Assembly: GCA_009809945.1 (NCBI GenBank)
Contig: WTPW01000442.1
Location: forward strand, 271,532 to 335,531
Length of the DNA stretch: 64,000 nucleotides
Origin: Gigaspora margarita
Lineage: Eukaryota; Glomeromycota; Glomeromycetes; Diversisporales; Gigasporaceae
Direction: 5' to 3'
The notes under the pieces were generated by a model. It searched no databases, was not told where the DNA came from, and worked only from the letters and a program-made list of their open reading frames with translations. The position numbers were made by a program, and so were the translations under genes. This document shows positions 47,991 to 59,340 of this stretch, in pieces (position 1 is the stretch's first letter; each line of letters starts with the position of its first letter).

Positions 47991-49253
47991 GGGGCATCTA
48001 TAAAAATAACATTATGCTTAAGGAGAGGGTTCCTCAAAATATAACAATTTTCTAATATGTAGAGGGGTTCCCAAAATATAATACAATTTTTTTATAAAAA
48101 TTTGTCTAAACTTGATCCAGTGGTCCAAATTGGATTATTTTGGTACTATTCGAATCATCTTGAGGAGAGGATTCGAATGATACCAAAATCATTTGATTTG
48201 GATTACTGGATCACGGTTTATTAACAAAATGCTATTGGTTATTATGTTTTCTTATAAAATTACTATAAAATCAATAGTATTTCGATAATAAAACGTGATA
48301 CAGTGATCCAAATGAAATGATTTTGGTACCATTGGATTCGTCTCATAGAGGCGAATCGAATGGAACCAAAATAATTTCATTTGGATCACTTGGTCATAAT
48401 ATATTCAAGTTTTTATAAAATTTTATATATAAACATACAGATTTTTAAATTTTTTTTATATAGTAGAGGGGTCAAGAGCTACTATGTAGCAGGGATAGTA
48501 AATAACCTTGTCATTTGTCAATTTTTCAAATGATCTCAAATGACCTCAAAATGACTAGTCATTTGAGGTCATTCAAATTTTGGTCATTTGGAAATGACTT
48601 ATGACCAATGACTATAATCATTTTCAAATAACTGGGTCATTTGGTCATTAGGTCATTTTGCATAGAGTTGACATCCTACTGATCATGAAAAACTTGTATA
48701 ATTCATGTTTTAAATGATATATATATTTGCATCATTTCTCAATTCATGTTAATTGACATGCAATTTGTAGATTCGAAAATGATTTATATCATTTTGTAAT
48801 TGGTAAATTATTATTCAAACTTTTTTTTTTTTTTAAAAAAAAGTAAAAACATTATTTTTTGTCTACTGTTTTTTTAATCACTTCATATCTGACCTTATGA
48901 TTTGATTGGAATGTCACTTTACAACAGGTATGGAAATGACCTGATTATTTAGCCAAAATACAAATGGCAATCATTTATTAAATAATGATCAGTTATTTGA
49001 GATTATCAGCCATTTATCATGTGTAATAATTTTTTATTGGATAGTATCTTATGACAATGGAGAACAATAATCAATTTTGATTGGCTAAAAGTATTGGCTA
49101 ATCAATTAACCAGAGTTAAATGATCTTCTTAAATTATTTGGACCATGAAATGACCAATGACTAGTTATTTATCATTTGAGTCATTTGGGTCATTTAAAGT
49201 CATTTACCATCTCTGCTATATAGGGGTACATAATGTTATTTATGGATGCCCCC
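47991..49253. mobile_element. PIF/Harbinger-like MITE, copy A (with nested hAT element)
   Basis: The ends read GGGGCATCTATAAAAATAAC and, inverted, GGGGGCATCCATAAATAAC. TTA flanks both sides (47988-47990, 49254-49256), the signature target of PIF/Harbinger. The internal part holds two copies of palindrome P (about 48136 and 48320). A 726-bp hAT-like element (48490-49215) interrupts it. Without that insertion and its duplication the copy is about 529 bp, close to copy B at 55695-56231 (537 bp), which lies in the opposite orientation. Confidence 0.9.
48490..49215. mobile_element. hAT-like non-autonomous element (CAGGGATAGTAAATAACC ends), copy 2
   Basis: Same family as 38367-39770. The ends read CAGGGATAGTAAATAACC and, inverted, CAGAGATGGTAAATGACT. 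The 8-bp flanks CTATGTAG (48482-48489) and CTATATAG (49216-49223) differ at one base. The uninterrupted PIF copy B shows the empty site. The two arms are rich in GGTCATTTG and CAAATGACC words. Confidence 0.9.
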
Positions 49254-49649
49254 TTATATATAGGTAATGCTTTAACAAAAACTTTTTGTTTTTTTTAGTA
49301 GAAAAATTTGGTTCAAGTGATTGTTATAAATAGTTAAAAAAAGGAACATTATTAGCAATAATTATTGTTTTTTTATATGTTTAACTAATATAGAACCCTG
49401 AACATCTAGTACAGAGATCATACTTATTTTTTTTTTAGCAAAATCTCCTGAAATTTGAGAAGCAAAAAAAAGTTTTAGCAATTATTTTGGCATCTAGTGG
49501 TCCAATTTAAATAAACTTTTTTTTAAAATACAGCCCTTAGTAAGGCATATCTAACAAAAAAAGTTTATTCAATTCTGATCACTGGATCAAGAGTTATTTA
49601 ACAAAATATAGTTTTGTCATTTTCAGCAAATTGGACCAAAATTAAAGCT

Positions 49650-51309
49650 GTTAATAGAGTGATCCAGAGTAGTGTGGAGCATACACTGCTGGAGTAAACA
49701 CCAAAACCACACCATACTAGAGATTACAACTCCAGATTATACTTTATAATTTGCTTCAAATTGTTACTTCAGACTAGTGATGCCACCAAAATTGATTTTT
49801 GAAAAAGGCCTATTTCGTCTTCATTAGAGAAAATTAAAATTTTTTATAAGGAAGAGCAAATAAAATTTATATAGATATGTTCCTTTTAATTTTGTCTATT
49901 CAAAACAATTATCAAATAATTTTGTCTTTCAAGTAAAATAGGTCAAAAACATTTTCATCTTCAAATTTTAATTTCGGGTTTTTAAACCCGAAATGCTTTC
50001 GTTCTCATGTATACTTCAGACTAAATTTTATGACATATGGTACAAGAAACCTATACTTAACATGTTTCAATTTTTTTTTTTTTTTAAACTTTGGCAAATT
50101 TCACCGTTGCTTTATTTTATAAAAAACTGATATAACTTACAACTCCAGAGGGCATTACATTTGTTAACTATTACTATAACTAATATTATTTATATATAGC
50201 CTAACTTCATCCAGTTACTTTCTACAGCACCTAGGTGCAACCTACCATAGCGACCCTAGAGAGATTACATACCAGACGCTCCTACTGGAGCGCCGAAGAA
50301 AAGTTCTATCTAAACAGGCTGGCAACACCACGAGTTCATGTAGTATTATATAAATCCAAACTTGGGCCTCACATTACGTCTTGTGACTTCAGTTATTCCA
50401 AATTAGGGTCCTGGTATGATTTTTCTTCATAGTCACAAATTCTTGAAATAATAGCTACCCAATTAAGTCCATCTGTGCAATGTTCTGGGTCCTTGTCTTC
50501 CCACAGTATTTTTAGTTCCCTAACCAGCTAGCTTTTCTTATTTCGCCTTTGGGAGAAATTGAACTGGCAACCTTGTGAGTTGAGTATAACCACTATACTA
50601 TCAACCCAGAGGACAACATGTTTTAATTTTTAAATTACTATAATTTTTTATACAAGATGTTTTTTAAAAAACTGACTAGTAACTTTGTAGAGCAATATTA
50701 GTTCTTTAAGTTTGCTAGATATTTTTTTGAAAAAACTTCTCTATAAAAAGTTAATATGTTTTAAAGATTATTATTGTTTTATATATAATTACCATGTGTT
50801 TCAATTTTAATTAACTTTAAAGTGCTATAACTTTTTATAAAGACAACATTTTAAATACTGACTAGTAACTTTGTTCATTTTAAATACTGACTAGTAACTT
50901 TGTTTATTATAATATGCTTTGCAAATTTGCCAAATAGCTTTTAAAAATATTGTCTTTATAAAAAATTGATGTATTTTAAAGTTATACTATTTTATTGTCA
51001 AGTATAGGCTTTTTGTACCATATTATAAACTATTTTCTAAATTGCAATATATATTTCAATATTTAGAACAAATTCTATTTGAATGCTACAATATTAATTA
51101 ACTTAATAATTTTTATTTTTGATGTACTACAATTAGCAATAAATTATTTATATTTTTAATTCAAAGCAGTATTAGCAGTAACTCTAGAGTATAAATTGCT
51201 CTGTTTTCTTTTTGCATTAATTTGAAGTAGTATAATGTCTAAACTATACTAGTATAGAGTGGTTTATACTTCTAGCTTATTCTAAAGTATTATGCTCCAT
51301 AAATAGCCC
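49650..51309. mobile_element. Old hAT-like insertion with GGAGCATA ends
   Basis: Inserted in the 49392-51365 element, where CCAAAATT and CAAAAATT form an imperfect 8-bp duplication. The left end contains GCTGTTAATAGAG and GTGGAGCATAC. The inverted right end reads GGGCTATTTATGGAGCATAA. Both arms continue through variants of AGTATAAACCACTC-TACTAG. Boundaries are approximate. It carries the SINE at 50076-50614. A short palindrome TTTCGGGTTTTTAAACCCGA lies at about 49972. Confidence 0.55.
50076..50614 (-). mobile_element. tRNA-derived SINE, full length
   Basis: On the minus strand the head (50614 to about 50545) reads GTCCTCTGGGTTGATAGTAT-AGTGGTTATACTCAACTCAC. That includes an A-box-like TGATAGTATAGTGG and a B-box-like AGTTCAATTTC. 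Its middle looks like a tRNA-Val (CAC) anticodon arm, though the fold is imperfect. A body of about 450 bp with higher GC follows and ends in a run of 15 A (T's at 50071-50085 on the plus strand). The 17-bp repeats AACATGTTTCAATTTTT (50059) and AACATGTTTTAATTTTT (50615) flank it. The element would have been transcribed by RNA polymerase III and moved by a LINE enzyme. The tail does not resemble the LINE 3' end in this window. Confidence 0.82.
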
Positions 51310-51373
51310 TAACAAAAATTGGCCAAAATCCAGTTATGACCTATATAAGAGATGTCTGGGGTTCTACTAATAT

Positions 51374-52270
51374 CTTTTTTTTTGTTCTTTTCAAACTATA
51401 GTTATCTTAACTATATAGTTTTACTATTGTAATTTTATAGTTTCTTCAACTTTTTTGGTATAGTTCATATTTTATTCTTGTTGTTCTATTTCTGGTTGTA
51501 TAATTTTGATATTCTTTGGTAATAGCAATTTGTAGTTGGTATAATTTTATGGTTATATAATTTATTAGTAGTTAATTTCTGACATATTCATATAGTATTT
51601 CATTGCTAATATAGTTCTTGTTAAGCATTATTGCTAATAAGAAGATAAGTTTCTTGGTATAGAATCTTGGTTCTGATTTTTTTGTATTTTTATTACTAAC
51701 TTTTTTCTTTTTTTCCAAAATGGTAAATTTTTTTTTTTTTTTTTTATATATATTCTTTGACAGACTCACTAGAGTTTAGCTAGAATACATAAAAATAGTT
51801 TATAGCTAACTAGAAAACTAGAACTATTATAACCATCTGAATTAATGTTCTAATATATAAGCCTAATATTACCTAGCTGCTTCTATGAGTGCCCAGATAC
51901 ATCCTATTGCACCAATACTCCAGGAAGATCAGATGTCCTAACAACAGTACCACCAAAAATATAGGATTTCTCTTCAAATTCCTCCCACCCAGTATTTATA
52001 GTGGGATCAGGTATTTAATATCTGTAATTAACCATACAAAAAACAGAACGTAACAAGAAAATTTAAAGAAAAAGTAAAAAATGTAAAAAAACTTCAAACT
52101 CTATATGAAATACCAAGAATAACAAAACTAAATGATAAAAGATGAGAGGAATGAAGAAAAAACCTATATCAATAATGGAACTGACATACATTTTCAAAAG
52201 AAAAGAAGACAAAAAAAGAAAGAAAAGAAATAAAAAAACTAAAAAAAACTTAATTCTATCTTCAAGAGTT
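51374..52270. other. Spacer with diverged repeat
   Basis: T-rich stretches with GTATAGTT and TGGTATAATTTTAT words, then a diverged repeat at 51880-52260 related to 46430-46600. The 65-residue minus ORF is Lys-rich low complexity. No gene. Confidence 0.45.
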
Positions 52271-52543
52271 AAAAATTATATAGGATCCAGATATCTCTGA
52301 TATAAATCATTTTTTTTTAGCAATTTGATTCAAATTTGATCTAAGGTCCAAATTTAAATTTTAGCAAATTGAAGTTAATTTTAAAAAGGGTTATAATTGA
52401 ATATTTTGTCAAATTACTAAAATTTTATGCATGTTATTTTTATTTTAGCAATTTACTCACATTTTGCAAAAATTATTATAACAAGTTACTGGTAAGTTGT
52501 GCTATAATGATCAATTTGAATAACAAGTCATTAATGGCTATAT

Positions 52544-52714
52544 AGAACCCTAAAATATACATAGATAGGTCAGATATGAGTTTGCTTATTTTTGAGGCAG
52601 ATCTTTTCTATTTATAGTAATTTTTTGCTTATTTTTGAAGTTTTTTCTGCAGATCTTTTCTTTTTTAGTAATCCTATAATTAACCTGACCTATCTATGTA
52701 TATTTCAGGGTCCT
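52544..52714. mobile_element. Short hAT-like MITE, AGGAYCC family (nested)
   Basis: 171 bp, ends AGAACCCTAAAATATACATA and inverted AGGACCCTGAAATATACATA. The perfect 8-bp repeat GGCTATAT flanks it (52536-52543, 52715-52722). It is very similar to 63676-63855, including the words AGTTTGCTTATTTTTGAGG and TTTTTCTGCAGATCTTTTC. Confidence 0.92.
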
Positions 52715-53149
52715 GGCTATATAGAGTAAAGTGATAATTAATTATAATTGGAAATAAATAAAAGTAGTTGTAGCATATAATCAGACTTTAGCATTAATAG
52801 CAACTTGGTACTTACTCTGCATATGTATTATAATCATTGATCATGATTGTATATCGATAAACAAATAATTATGTAATACAATTGCGAATTAGTTAGTAAT
52901 TCGTATAATAATTGTAGTTAATATTATCTCTATGTTTTCTTGATCAAATTTAATAAAAAATTTTTTATTTGAATTTTATAGATTCGTAAAATTAAAATAA
53001 AAAAATTTTCATCAAATTTGGTCAAGAACTTGTGAAGATATCTTTGATAAAAGTTTCTGTAAACAATTTCAACATAGTTTCTTTGTAATATATTTTTTTG
53101 CTTTTTCAAAATAACCTACTGTTTGGTGATGATTTACAAGAAATTTTAA

Positions 53150-54300
53150 GGTAAATATGGATATTATAGCACAGTTAAGTATTTTGGCTAATAATACATG
53201 ATGTATTGATCAGAATTAAATAATTTTGGTACCATTAGATTTATTACATTAAGGTGAATCGAATAGTACCAAAATTATTCAATTCTAATCACTAGATCAT
53301 AAAATATCATTAATTAAAAAATACAAAGTAAAATAATATATTATAATGCAAGTACCAATTATGGCGCATATACTATTTTTCATGATCTATTGAGATATAT
53401 TGATCAGAATCGAATGATTTTGATACTATTCGATTCTACAAATTGAATGGTACCATAATCATGTGATTTTGACCAATATATCATAATTTAACCAAAATAA
53501 GCTGCGCAAAGCAACATTTAAAATTAATATAAAATAATGAAATAACTTTTGGTAGAACAGTCCATTTTCGATAATTTTACTACCAAATTGTCCACCTTGA
53601 AGAGGCAATTCCAACAAGTCCAAACTCACTAAAATCCAATCATGGGATCATGGGATTGCTAAGGTTTTTGTATTGTTTTTGATGAAAATTTGATTCGTTA
53701 AACTTATTTATTTTCATCAAAACAATAATAAAATTTTAACGATCTTATGATTCCATAATTGTATTTTAGCAAGTTTGGGCTTGCTAGAATCGTTTCTTCA
53801 AGGTAGACATTTTGGTGATAAAATTATTAAAAATGGACTGTTCTACTAAAAGTTATTCATTATTTTATATTAATTTTAAAATTTGCTTTGCACAGTTTAT
53901 TTTGGTTAAATTATAATATCTTGAGAAGTATTGATCAGAATCACATAAATTTTGGTACTATTTGATTTGTCTTGATGAGATGAGTCGAATAGTACCAAAA
54001 TTACATGATTCTGATCGATAGTTCACAAGATATTGCTGTACACTGCAATACTTCTATTGCTATAATACCCATATCTACTTTAAATATTACTTTAATAGTA
54101 ATATCTTGTGGTCTATTGGTCAGAATTCTACAATTTTGGTACCAATTGATTTGTCTTACTGAGATGAATCGATTGTACTAAAATCATAGAATTCTGATTA
54201 GTAGATCATAAGATATCAGTAGTGTGCCATAATTGGTAGTGCACCATAATTTGTAGTGCGTCATAATTGTTAATGTGCTATAATACCCATATCCACCTTA
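53150..54300. repeat. Palindrome array with four P units and a CTAACAAGCCC-type core
   Basis: P units lie at about 53222, 53416, 53948 and 54132. They are more diverged than those at 36-37 kb but keep TTTTGGTAC-ATT and GTACCAAAAT. Between them, 53545-53860 is the block ACTACCAAATTGTCCACCTT-AACAAGTCC related to the 12288-13535 element. The array is symmetric about 53690. Repeats of AGTAGTGTGCCATAATTG occur at its right edge. Confidence 0.8.
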
Positions 54301-56440
54301 TATGCTAGCTAAATAAAAATTTATAACAAGACTTGTAGCGCATATCATCAACTAATAGAATCTCAAATTTTATAAAAATATTAAAAACTTGTGAAGATAT
54401 TAATGTTGTTATAAATTTCGGACGCATATGTTTTCACAAGTTTTCCCTATATTCAAATGCTTTCAAAAGTACTTTCTCAAAATAAAACCTCTAAAACATA
54501 ACTAAGTAAGTTGATATAATAGGTATTCGAGAGTGTTAATTAAAATTTCATCAAAAACAGATTAATATTGATGAAGTTATGATGATTTTTCAATTTATTT
54601 TCAGATTCAGGATTTTCTAAAATTTTCAATTTTAATAAAAACAAAAAATCACTATTATAGGCTAGATTTTCACAAATTCAAATGAAGCAATTTACTGCGC
54701 ACTAACTAAACTTTTAGAGCATATAATCGACTAATAGAATCTCAATTTTTATAAAAAAATATTGAAAATTTATTAAGATATTAATATTTTTGTAAATTTA
54801 GATACATACGTTTTTGCAAGTTTGTCCTATATTCAAATGCTTCCAAAAGCACTTTCTCAAAATGTAACCTCCAAAACTTGGCTAAGTAAGTTGATATAAT
54901 AGATATTCGAGAGTCTTTAGTTAAAATTTTATCAAAAACAGATTAATATTGATGAAGATATTTAGATTTTTTGTTTGCAACTATATTCGAATTTTGGGAT
55001 ATGATATACATTTTTGGAAATAGAAAAAATCTTTCATCAAAAATATCTCTATGAGTACTTGATCATATTCAATAAAAAATTTTTATTTAACTTTTACAAA
55101 TATATAGAATTCAAATAAAAAAATGTTCATCAAATTTGGTCAAGAACTCATAAAGATATCTTTGATGAAAGGTTTTTTCTATTTCCAAAAATATATATCA
55201 CGTGCCAAAATTTAAATCTAGTTGCAAATGAAAAATCTAAATATCTTTATCAATATTAATCTGTTTTTGATGAAATTTTAACTTAAGGCTCACGAATATC
55301 TATTATATCAACTTATTTAGTCATATTTTGGAGGTTTCATTTTGAGAAAGTACTTTTGGAAGCATTTGAATATAGGAAAAACTTGCAAAAACGTATGCAT
55401 CTTAATTTACAAAAACATTAATATTATCATGAGTTTTCAATATTTTTTATAAAATTGAGATTTTATTAGTCGATTATATGCTCTAAAAGTTTACTTAGTG
55501 CGCAGTAACTTGTTTCATTTGAATTTGTGAAAATCTAACCTATGATGTTGATTTTTCTGTTTTCATTAAAATTAAAAATTTTAGAAAATTCCAAATCTGG
55601 AAACAAATTGAAAAATTATCATAACTTCATCAATATTAATCCATTTTGATGAAATTTTAATTAAACACTCTTGAATACCTATTATATCAACTTAGGGGCA
55701 TCCATAAATAACGTTATATACCCCTACATAGTAGCTCTTGACCCCCCCTACTATATAAAAAAATTTTTAAAAATCCGTATATTTATATATAAAATTTTAC
55801 AAAAACTTGAATATATTATGACCCAGTGATCCAATCTAATCTGGATGATTTTGGTACCATTCGATTCGTCTCTATGAGACGAATCCAATGGTACCAAAAT
55901 CATTTCATCTGGATCACTAGATCACGTTTTATTAACGAAATACTATTGATTTTATAGTAATTTTATAAGAAAACATAATAACCAATAGTATTTCGTTAAT
56001 AAAACGCGATCCAGTGATCCAAATCAAATGAAATTGGTACCATTCGAATCCTCTCCTCGAGACTATTCGAATGGTACCAAAATCATCCAATTTGGACCAC
56101 TGGATCAAGTTTTAGACAAATTTTTAGAAAAAAATTGCGTTATGTTAGGGGGGACCCCCCTACATAGTGCAAAATCGTTATATTTTGGGGGACCCCCCCT
56201 CTCAAGCATAACGTAATTTATGGATGCCCCCTTACTTAGTCATGTTTTGGAGGTTTAATTTTGAGAAAGTACCTTTGAAAGCATTTGAATATAGAGAAAA
56301 ACTTGCGAAATTGTATGCATTTAAATTTACAAAAATGTTAATATCTTCACAAATTTTTAATATTTTTTTATGAAATTTGAGATTCTATTAGTCGATGATA
56401 TGCACTACAAGTCTTGTTATAAAGTTTTTTTTAGTTAGCA
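54300..56440. repeat. Giant palindrome, arms about 0.78 kb, centre near 55085
   Basis: The left arm blocks GATGAAGTTATGATGATTTT, TTCAAATGCTTTCAAAAGTA and ATGATATGCGCTACAAGTC-type ends recur inverted in the right arm. Each arm also holds a direct second copy of about 0.37 kb (compare 54340-54540 with 54720-54920). The right arm is interrupted by PIF copy B. The left arm gives the expected uninterrupted sequence AACTTAGTCAT-type site. Confidence 0.85.
55695..56231. mobile_element. PIF/Harbinger-like MITE, copy B
   Basis: The ends read GGGGCATCCATAAATAACGT and, inverted, GGGGGCATCCATAAATTACG. TTA flanks both sides (55692-55694, 56232-56234). Two P palindromes lie at about 55847 and 56031, separated by a palindrome containing AATACTATTGATTTTATAG. 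Runs of CCCCCC occur near both ends. It is better preserved than copy A and gives the pre-insertion state of copy A's internal site. Confidence 0.92.
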
Positions 56441-56859
56441 TAGTAAAATTTCTTGTAAATTATCGCTGAATAGTGGGTTATTTTGAAAAAGCAAAAAAAT
56501 ATATTACAAAGAAGCTACATTGAAATTGTTTATAGGAACTTATATTAAAGATATCTTTACAAGTTCTTGACCAAATTTGATAAAAAATTTTTATTTTAAT
56601 TTTATGAATTCAAATAAAAAAATTATATATATTTATTTACTTAATGCTAGATATTATAATTTAGTTTTTTGCAAATTACTATAAAATTTATATATAATAA
56701 TCCAACTTTCAGCAAATTTACTTAATTTTGAGAATAGCAAAAATGGCTAAATTTATGCAGATCAGTTATGACCTATATTAGAGATGTTCAGGGTCCTAAT
56801 TATATAATACTGCACAGAGAATGCTCTGCCAAAGTATTATATGTATATAAAAGAAAACT

Positions 56860-57440
56860 ATATCTAAAAGAAAATTCTAGAAAGAAATTTTTATTCGATA
56901 TTTTCTTCAAGGTACTTCACATGTATTATTCATTGTTTATTTTGCAGGAACCAAAAACTACTCATGACTTGATTCAAATTAGGTAGGTGTATTCCTAATT
57001 TGGACGAGGTAAACATTGTGAATCTTTTGGAGTAAGTAAGCTGATTTTCTCACTTTTTAGTGAAAATTTCAAAAAAACTAAAGAGAATATCAGAAATACC
57101 AAAACTTGCAAAGAGCATAAGTTTTATGCTTTGTAGAATAATATATTTAACCAAAGTATATTTCTATTTAGACTTCCACACTCTTTGACAAAAACCTTCC
57201 ATGTTGTTGCCCTACTATGTCTTCTATAGTAACAAAGTTTTCTGCTCAAAGAGCCAAATCTACAAGGAGTGTTCTTTTTTATTTCTATTTCAGTTTGTCT
57301 CATATGCAATCTGAAACTCTGTATTCAAGCTGCTTCTGATAAAGTTTTTGTTATATACAAATATATTAACTATAAAGTTTTTATAGATCAGTAGTTTGAA
57401 GAAGTTTTGGTTCAGAGGATCATTGGAAAGAGTTATGATG
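56860..57440. repeat. Diverged interspersed repeat, copy 1
   Basis: It aligns by eye with 58790-59340. Shared blocks include AGAAAGAAATTT, AATCTTTTGGAG/AATCTTTTGAAG, AATAATATATTTAACCAAGT and CTTTGACAAAAACCTTCCAT / CTTGACAAAGCTCCAGGT. No clear coding. Class unknown. Confidence 0.5.
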
Positions 57441-57940
57441 AAAAATAATAAATATTATTTTTAGGTTAAATAATTATTTCTATAGCTATTTTGGTATTGT
57501 TATTATTATTTCTTAGATTGTAGTAGAATACAAACAAATTTGCCTGCATTTTTGCACTGTTTTAGCTCTGATTTACTTTTTTAAAGTACTAAAATAATTA
57601 AATAAACCATTGATCAATTATATTTGAAAATAAATATTACTTATATTATATGAAAAAATTAAAGTTATATATATGCTAAAAATAGATAATTTTAAAAAAC
57701 TTTTTTAAAAAATTTTATCACAATTTTTTTGCAATCTTATTTAGTTTTAGTTTTAAAAATATAGTTCTTAAAAAAACATTGTAGTTTATATAAAGAATAT
57801 CAACTTTTATTATTGCTACTTTAATAATTTACTTGTAAAATTAAGACTTATATTAGAAAAAATTTTTTTATAAACAAGAATATATAAAATTTAAAAAAAG
57901 CCAAAAAATAATTTTAATAGTAAAAATACTAATACAAGAG
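57441..57940. other. Intergenic, no gene seen
   Basis: AT-rich sequence without features. Confidence 0.4.
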
Positions 57941-57982
57941 CTTTTTTTTTTTTTTTTTTTTTGTTTGTTTTTTACTTTTAGA

Positions 57983-58262
57983 CAGTGTTGTACATTTTGG
58001 CTATCTATAGCCTTTTTTGGCTTGTCTACATCCAAAATTGTCCAAACATCCAAGATTGTCCAAAGCTTGTCCAGGCTTTAATAATTAATAAATCTAACTA
58101 AAAAATATATAACTATATATTTTTTTAGTTGCTGAACACATTTCAGTTAAAATTAAAATAGGTTATCTTAATAAAATTTTAAGTAATTTTACTTTATTTA
58201 ATTGTTCAAAATTGTTCAAAATTGTTCAAATCATTGTCCAAAGCTGTCCCATGACAACACTG
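57983..58262. mobile_element. hAT-like MITE with CAGTGTTGT ends
   Basis: The ends read CAGTGTTGTACATTTTGG and, inverted, CAGTGTTGTCATGGGACAG. The 8-bp flanks CTTTTAGA and CTCTTAGG agree at six positions. The word ATTGTTCAAA is repeated three times near 58200, and ATTGTCCAAA variants occur in both arms. 280 bp, no ORF. Confidence 0.7.
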
Positions 58263-58789
58263 CTCTTAGGCAGTCTCATAGACGATCTTTATTAAAATAC
58301 TTGTAAATTTCAGGAAATACAAGATTGATTTCTAATCTAGTGAACTCTACATCATACTAATCCTTTAGTTTCAAGAATACAATATATGACCTGCTGCACT
58401 AGTGGCACAGCAAAATGATGAAACAAACTAGGAGTTTGAAGTCAAACTCAAGGGTGTTGTCAAATAGTCTAATTTTTAAACCTTCTTCTTCAAGCTTCTC
58501 GAGTAAGAAATTTTAGTAAAAAAAAACAGATATATAGAAAAAAGAGAAAGTAAATGGGGGATAAACTAAACTACCTAAATGAATACCAAAATCGACAAAG
58601 TAAAAAAAAAAGAATAAAGAAAAAGGCAAAAATTAGACTATATGATAGCACTAATTTTGACTGGTTTCAAGAATAAAACTTATATAATACTATGCTAGTA
58701 AAAATACCAAGTACTATATTTATAGCAAAAAAACATATGTAAAAAAGCTAACAAGAAAAAAAGAAAAGAAAAGAAAACTACGGCTAAAA

Positions 58790-59340
58790 GAATGTTCTAG
58801 AAAGAAATTTCATTTCATATTTATCTCCAACTTATTCATGTCCTGAATTTTACTTGTAACTTGATCCAAATCAGAAGCTGCATTTTCAAAATGGAAGAGT
58901 AAACAATATCAATCTTTTGAAGGGGTAAATCGAATCGGCAACTTTTGTGAAATTTCGAAAAACCAAAGGAATGCCAAGGAAAAGTACCAAAACTGAAAGG
59001 ATTTTGGAAGAGTTACACCATACAAAATAATATATCTAACCAAGTATTTACTTCTGTTTTCATATCCATAAAACTTGACAAAGCTCCAGGTTGTTAAGCC
59101 TACTACTTCTTTGCTTGGTAGTACTAGAGACTTTTGCTCGGAGGCCTCTCCCATAAGGGTTCAATTCTTTTTTAACTCTATTTCAGCTACAACCAAGCAT
59201 ACGATGATTAGCCTTGAGTTCTAGCTGCTACTAGTAAAGTTTTGTTGCATATTAAACATGTTAATTGTATGGTTTTCATAGGTCAGTATTCTTGAAAATT
59301 TTGGTACGAGGGATCATCAAAAAGAGTTGACTAATACAAG
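58790..59340. repeat. Diverged interspersed repeat, copy 2
   Basis: Partner of 56860-57440, same orientation. The A-rich stretch just before it (58500-58640) parallels the A-rich stretches at 46530, 52050 and 63010, which may be the same repeat's 5' part. An 81-residue minus ORF here has no recognisable domain. Confidence 0.5.

Larger units (their letters stand above)
49392..51365. mobile_element. hAT-like non-autonomous element, AGGAYCC family (2 kb, nested host)
   Basis: The left end reads AGAACCCTGAACATCTAGTA and the inverted right end reads AGAACCCCAGACATCTCTTA. The perfect 8-bp repeat ACTAATAT flanks it at 49384-49391 and 51366-51373. Bases 49392-49640 are the reverse complement of the left part of the 43692 element, including CCACTAGATGCC and TGATCACTGGATCAAGAGTT variants. 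The rest is a later insertion, 49650-51309. Confidence 0.88.
52282..56797. mobile_element. Largest hAT-like non-autonomous element, AGGAYCC family (4.5 kb)
   Basis: The left end reads AGGATCCAGATATCTCTGAT and the inverted right end reads AGGACCCTGAACATCTCTAA. The perfect 8-bp repeat AATTATAT flanks it at 52274-52281 and 56798-56805. It contains a short family member (52544-52714), a palindrome array (53150-54300), a giant palindrome (54300-56440) and the PIF copy B (55695-56231). Sequence at 52920-53150 is mirrored at 56420-56610, so nearly the whole element can fold back. No reading frame resembles a transposase. Confidence 0.88.

Noticed and set aside
49972-49995. Short palindrome with TTTAAACCCG as a regulatory site
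   Set aside because: One isolated palindrome inside an old insertion; no gene nearby to regulate.
50235-50432. 65-residue ORF in the SINE
   Set aside because: It is antisense to the SINE body and is explained by its higher GC content.
43692-51365. A single 7.7-kb TIR element spanning both AGGAYCC ends
   Set aside because: The left end at 43692 pairs with its own right end at 45953 (repeat GTTTCTAT), and 49392-51365 has a different 8-bp repeat (ACTAATAT). They are separate insertions.
56028-56216. 62-residue ORF in PIF copy B
   Set aside because: It reads through a P palindrome and the CCCCCC runs; no family similarity.
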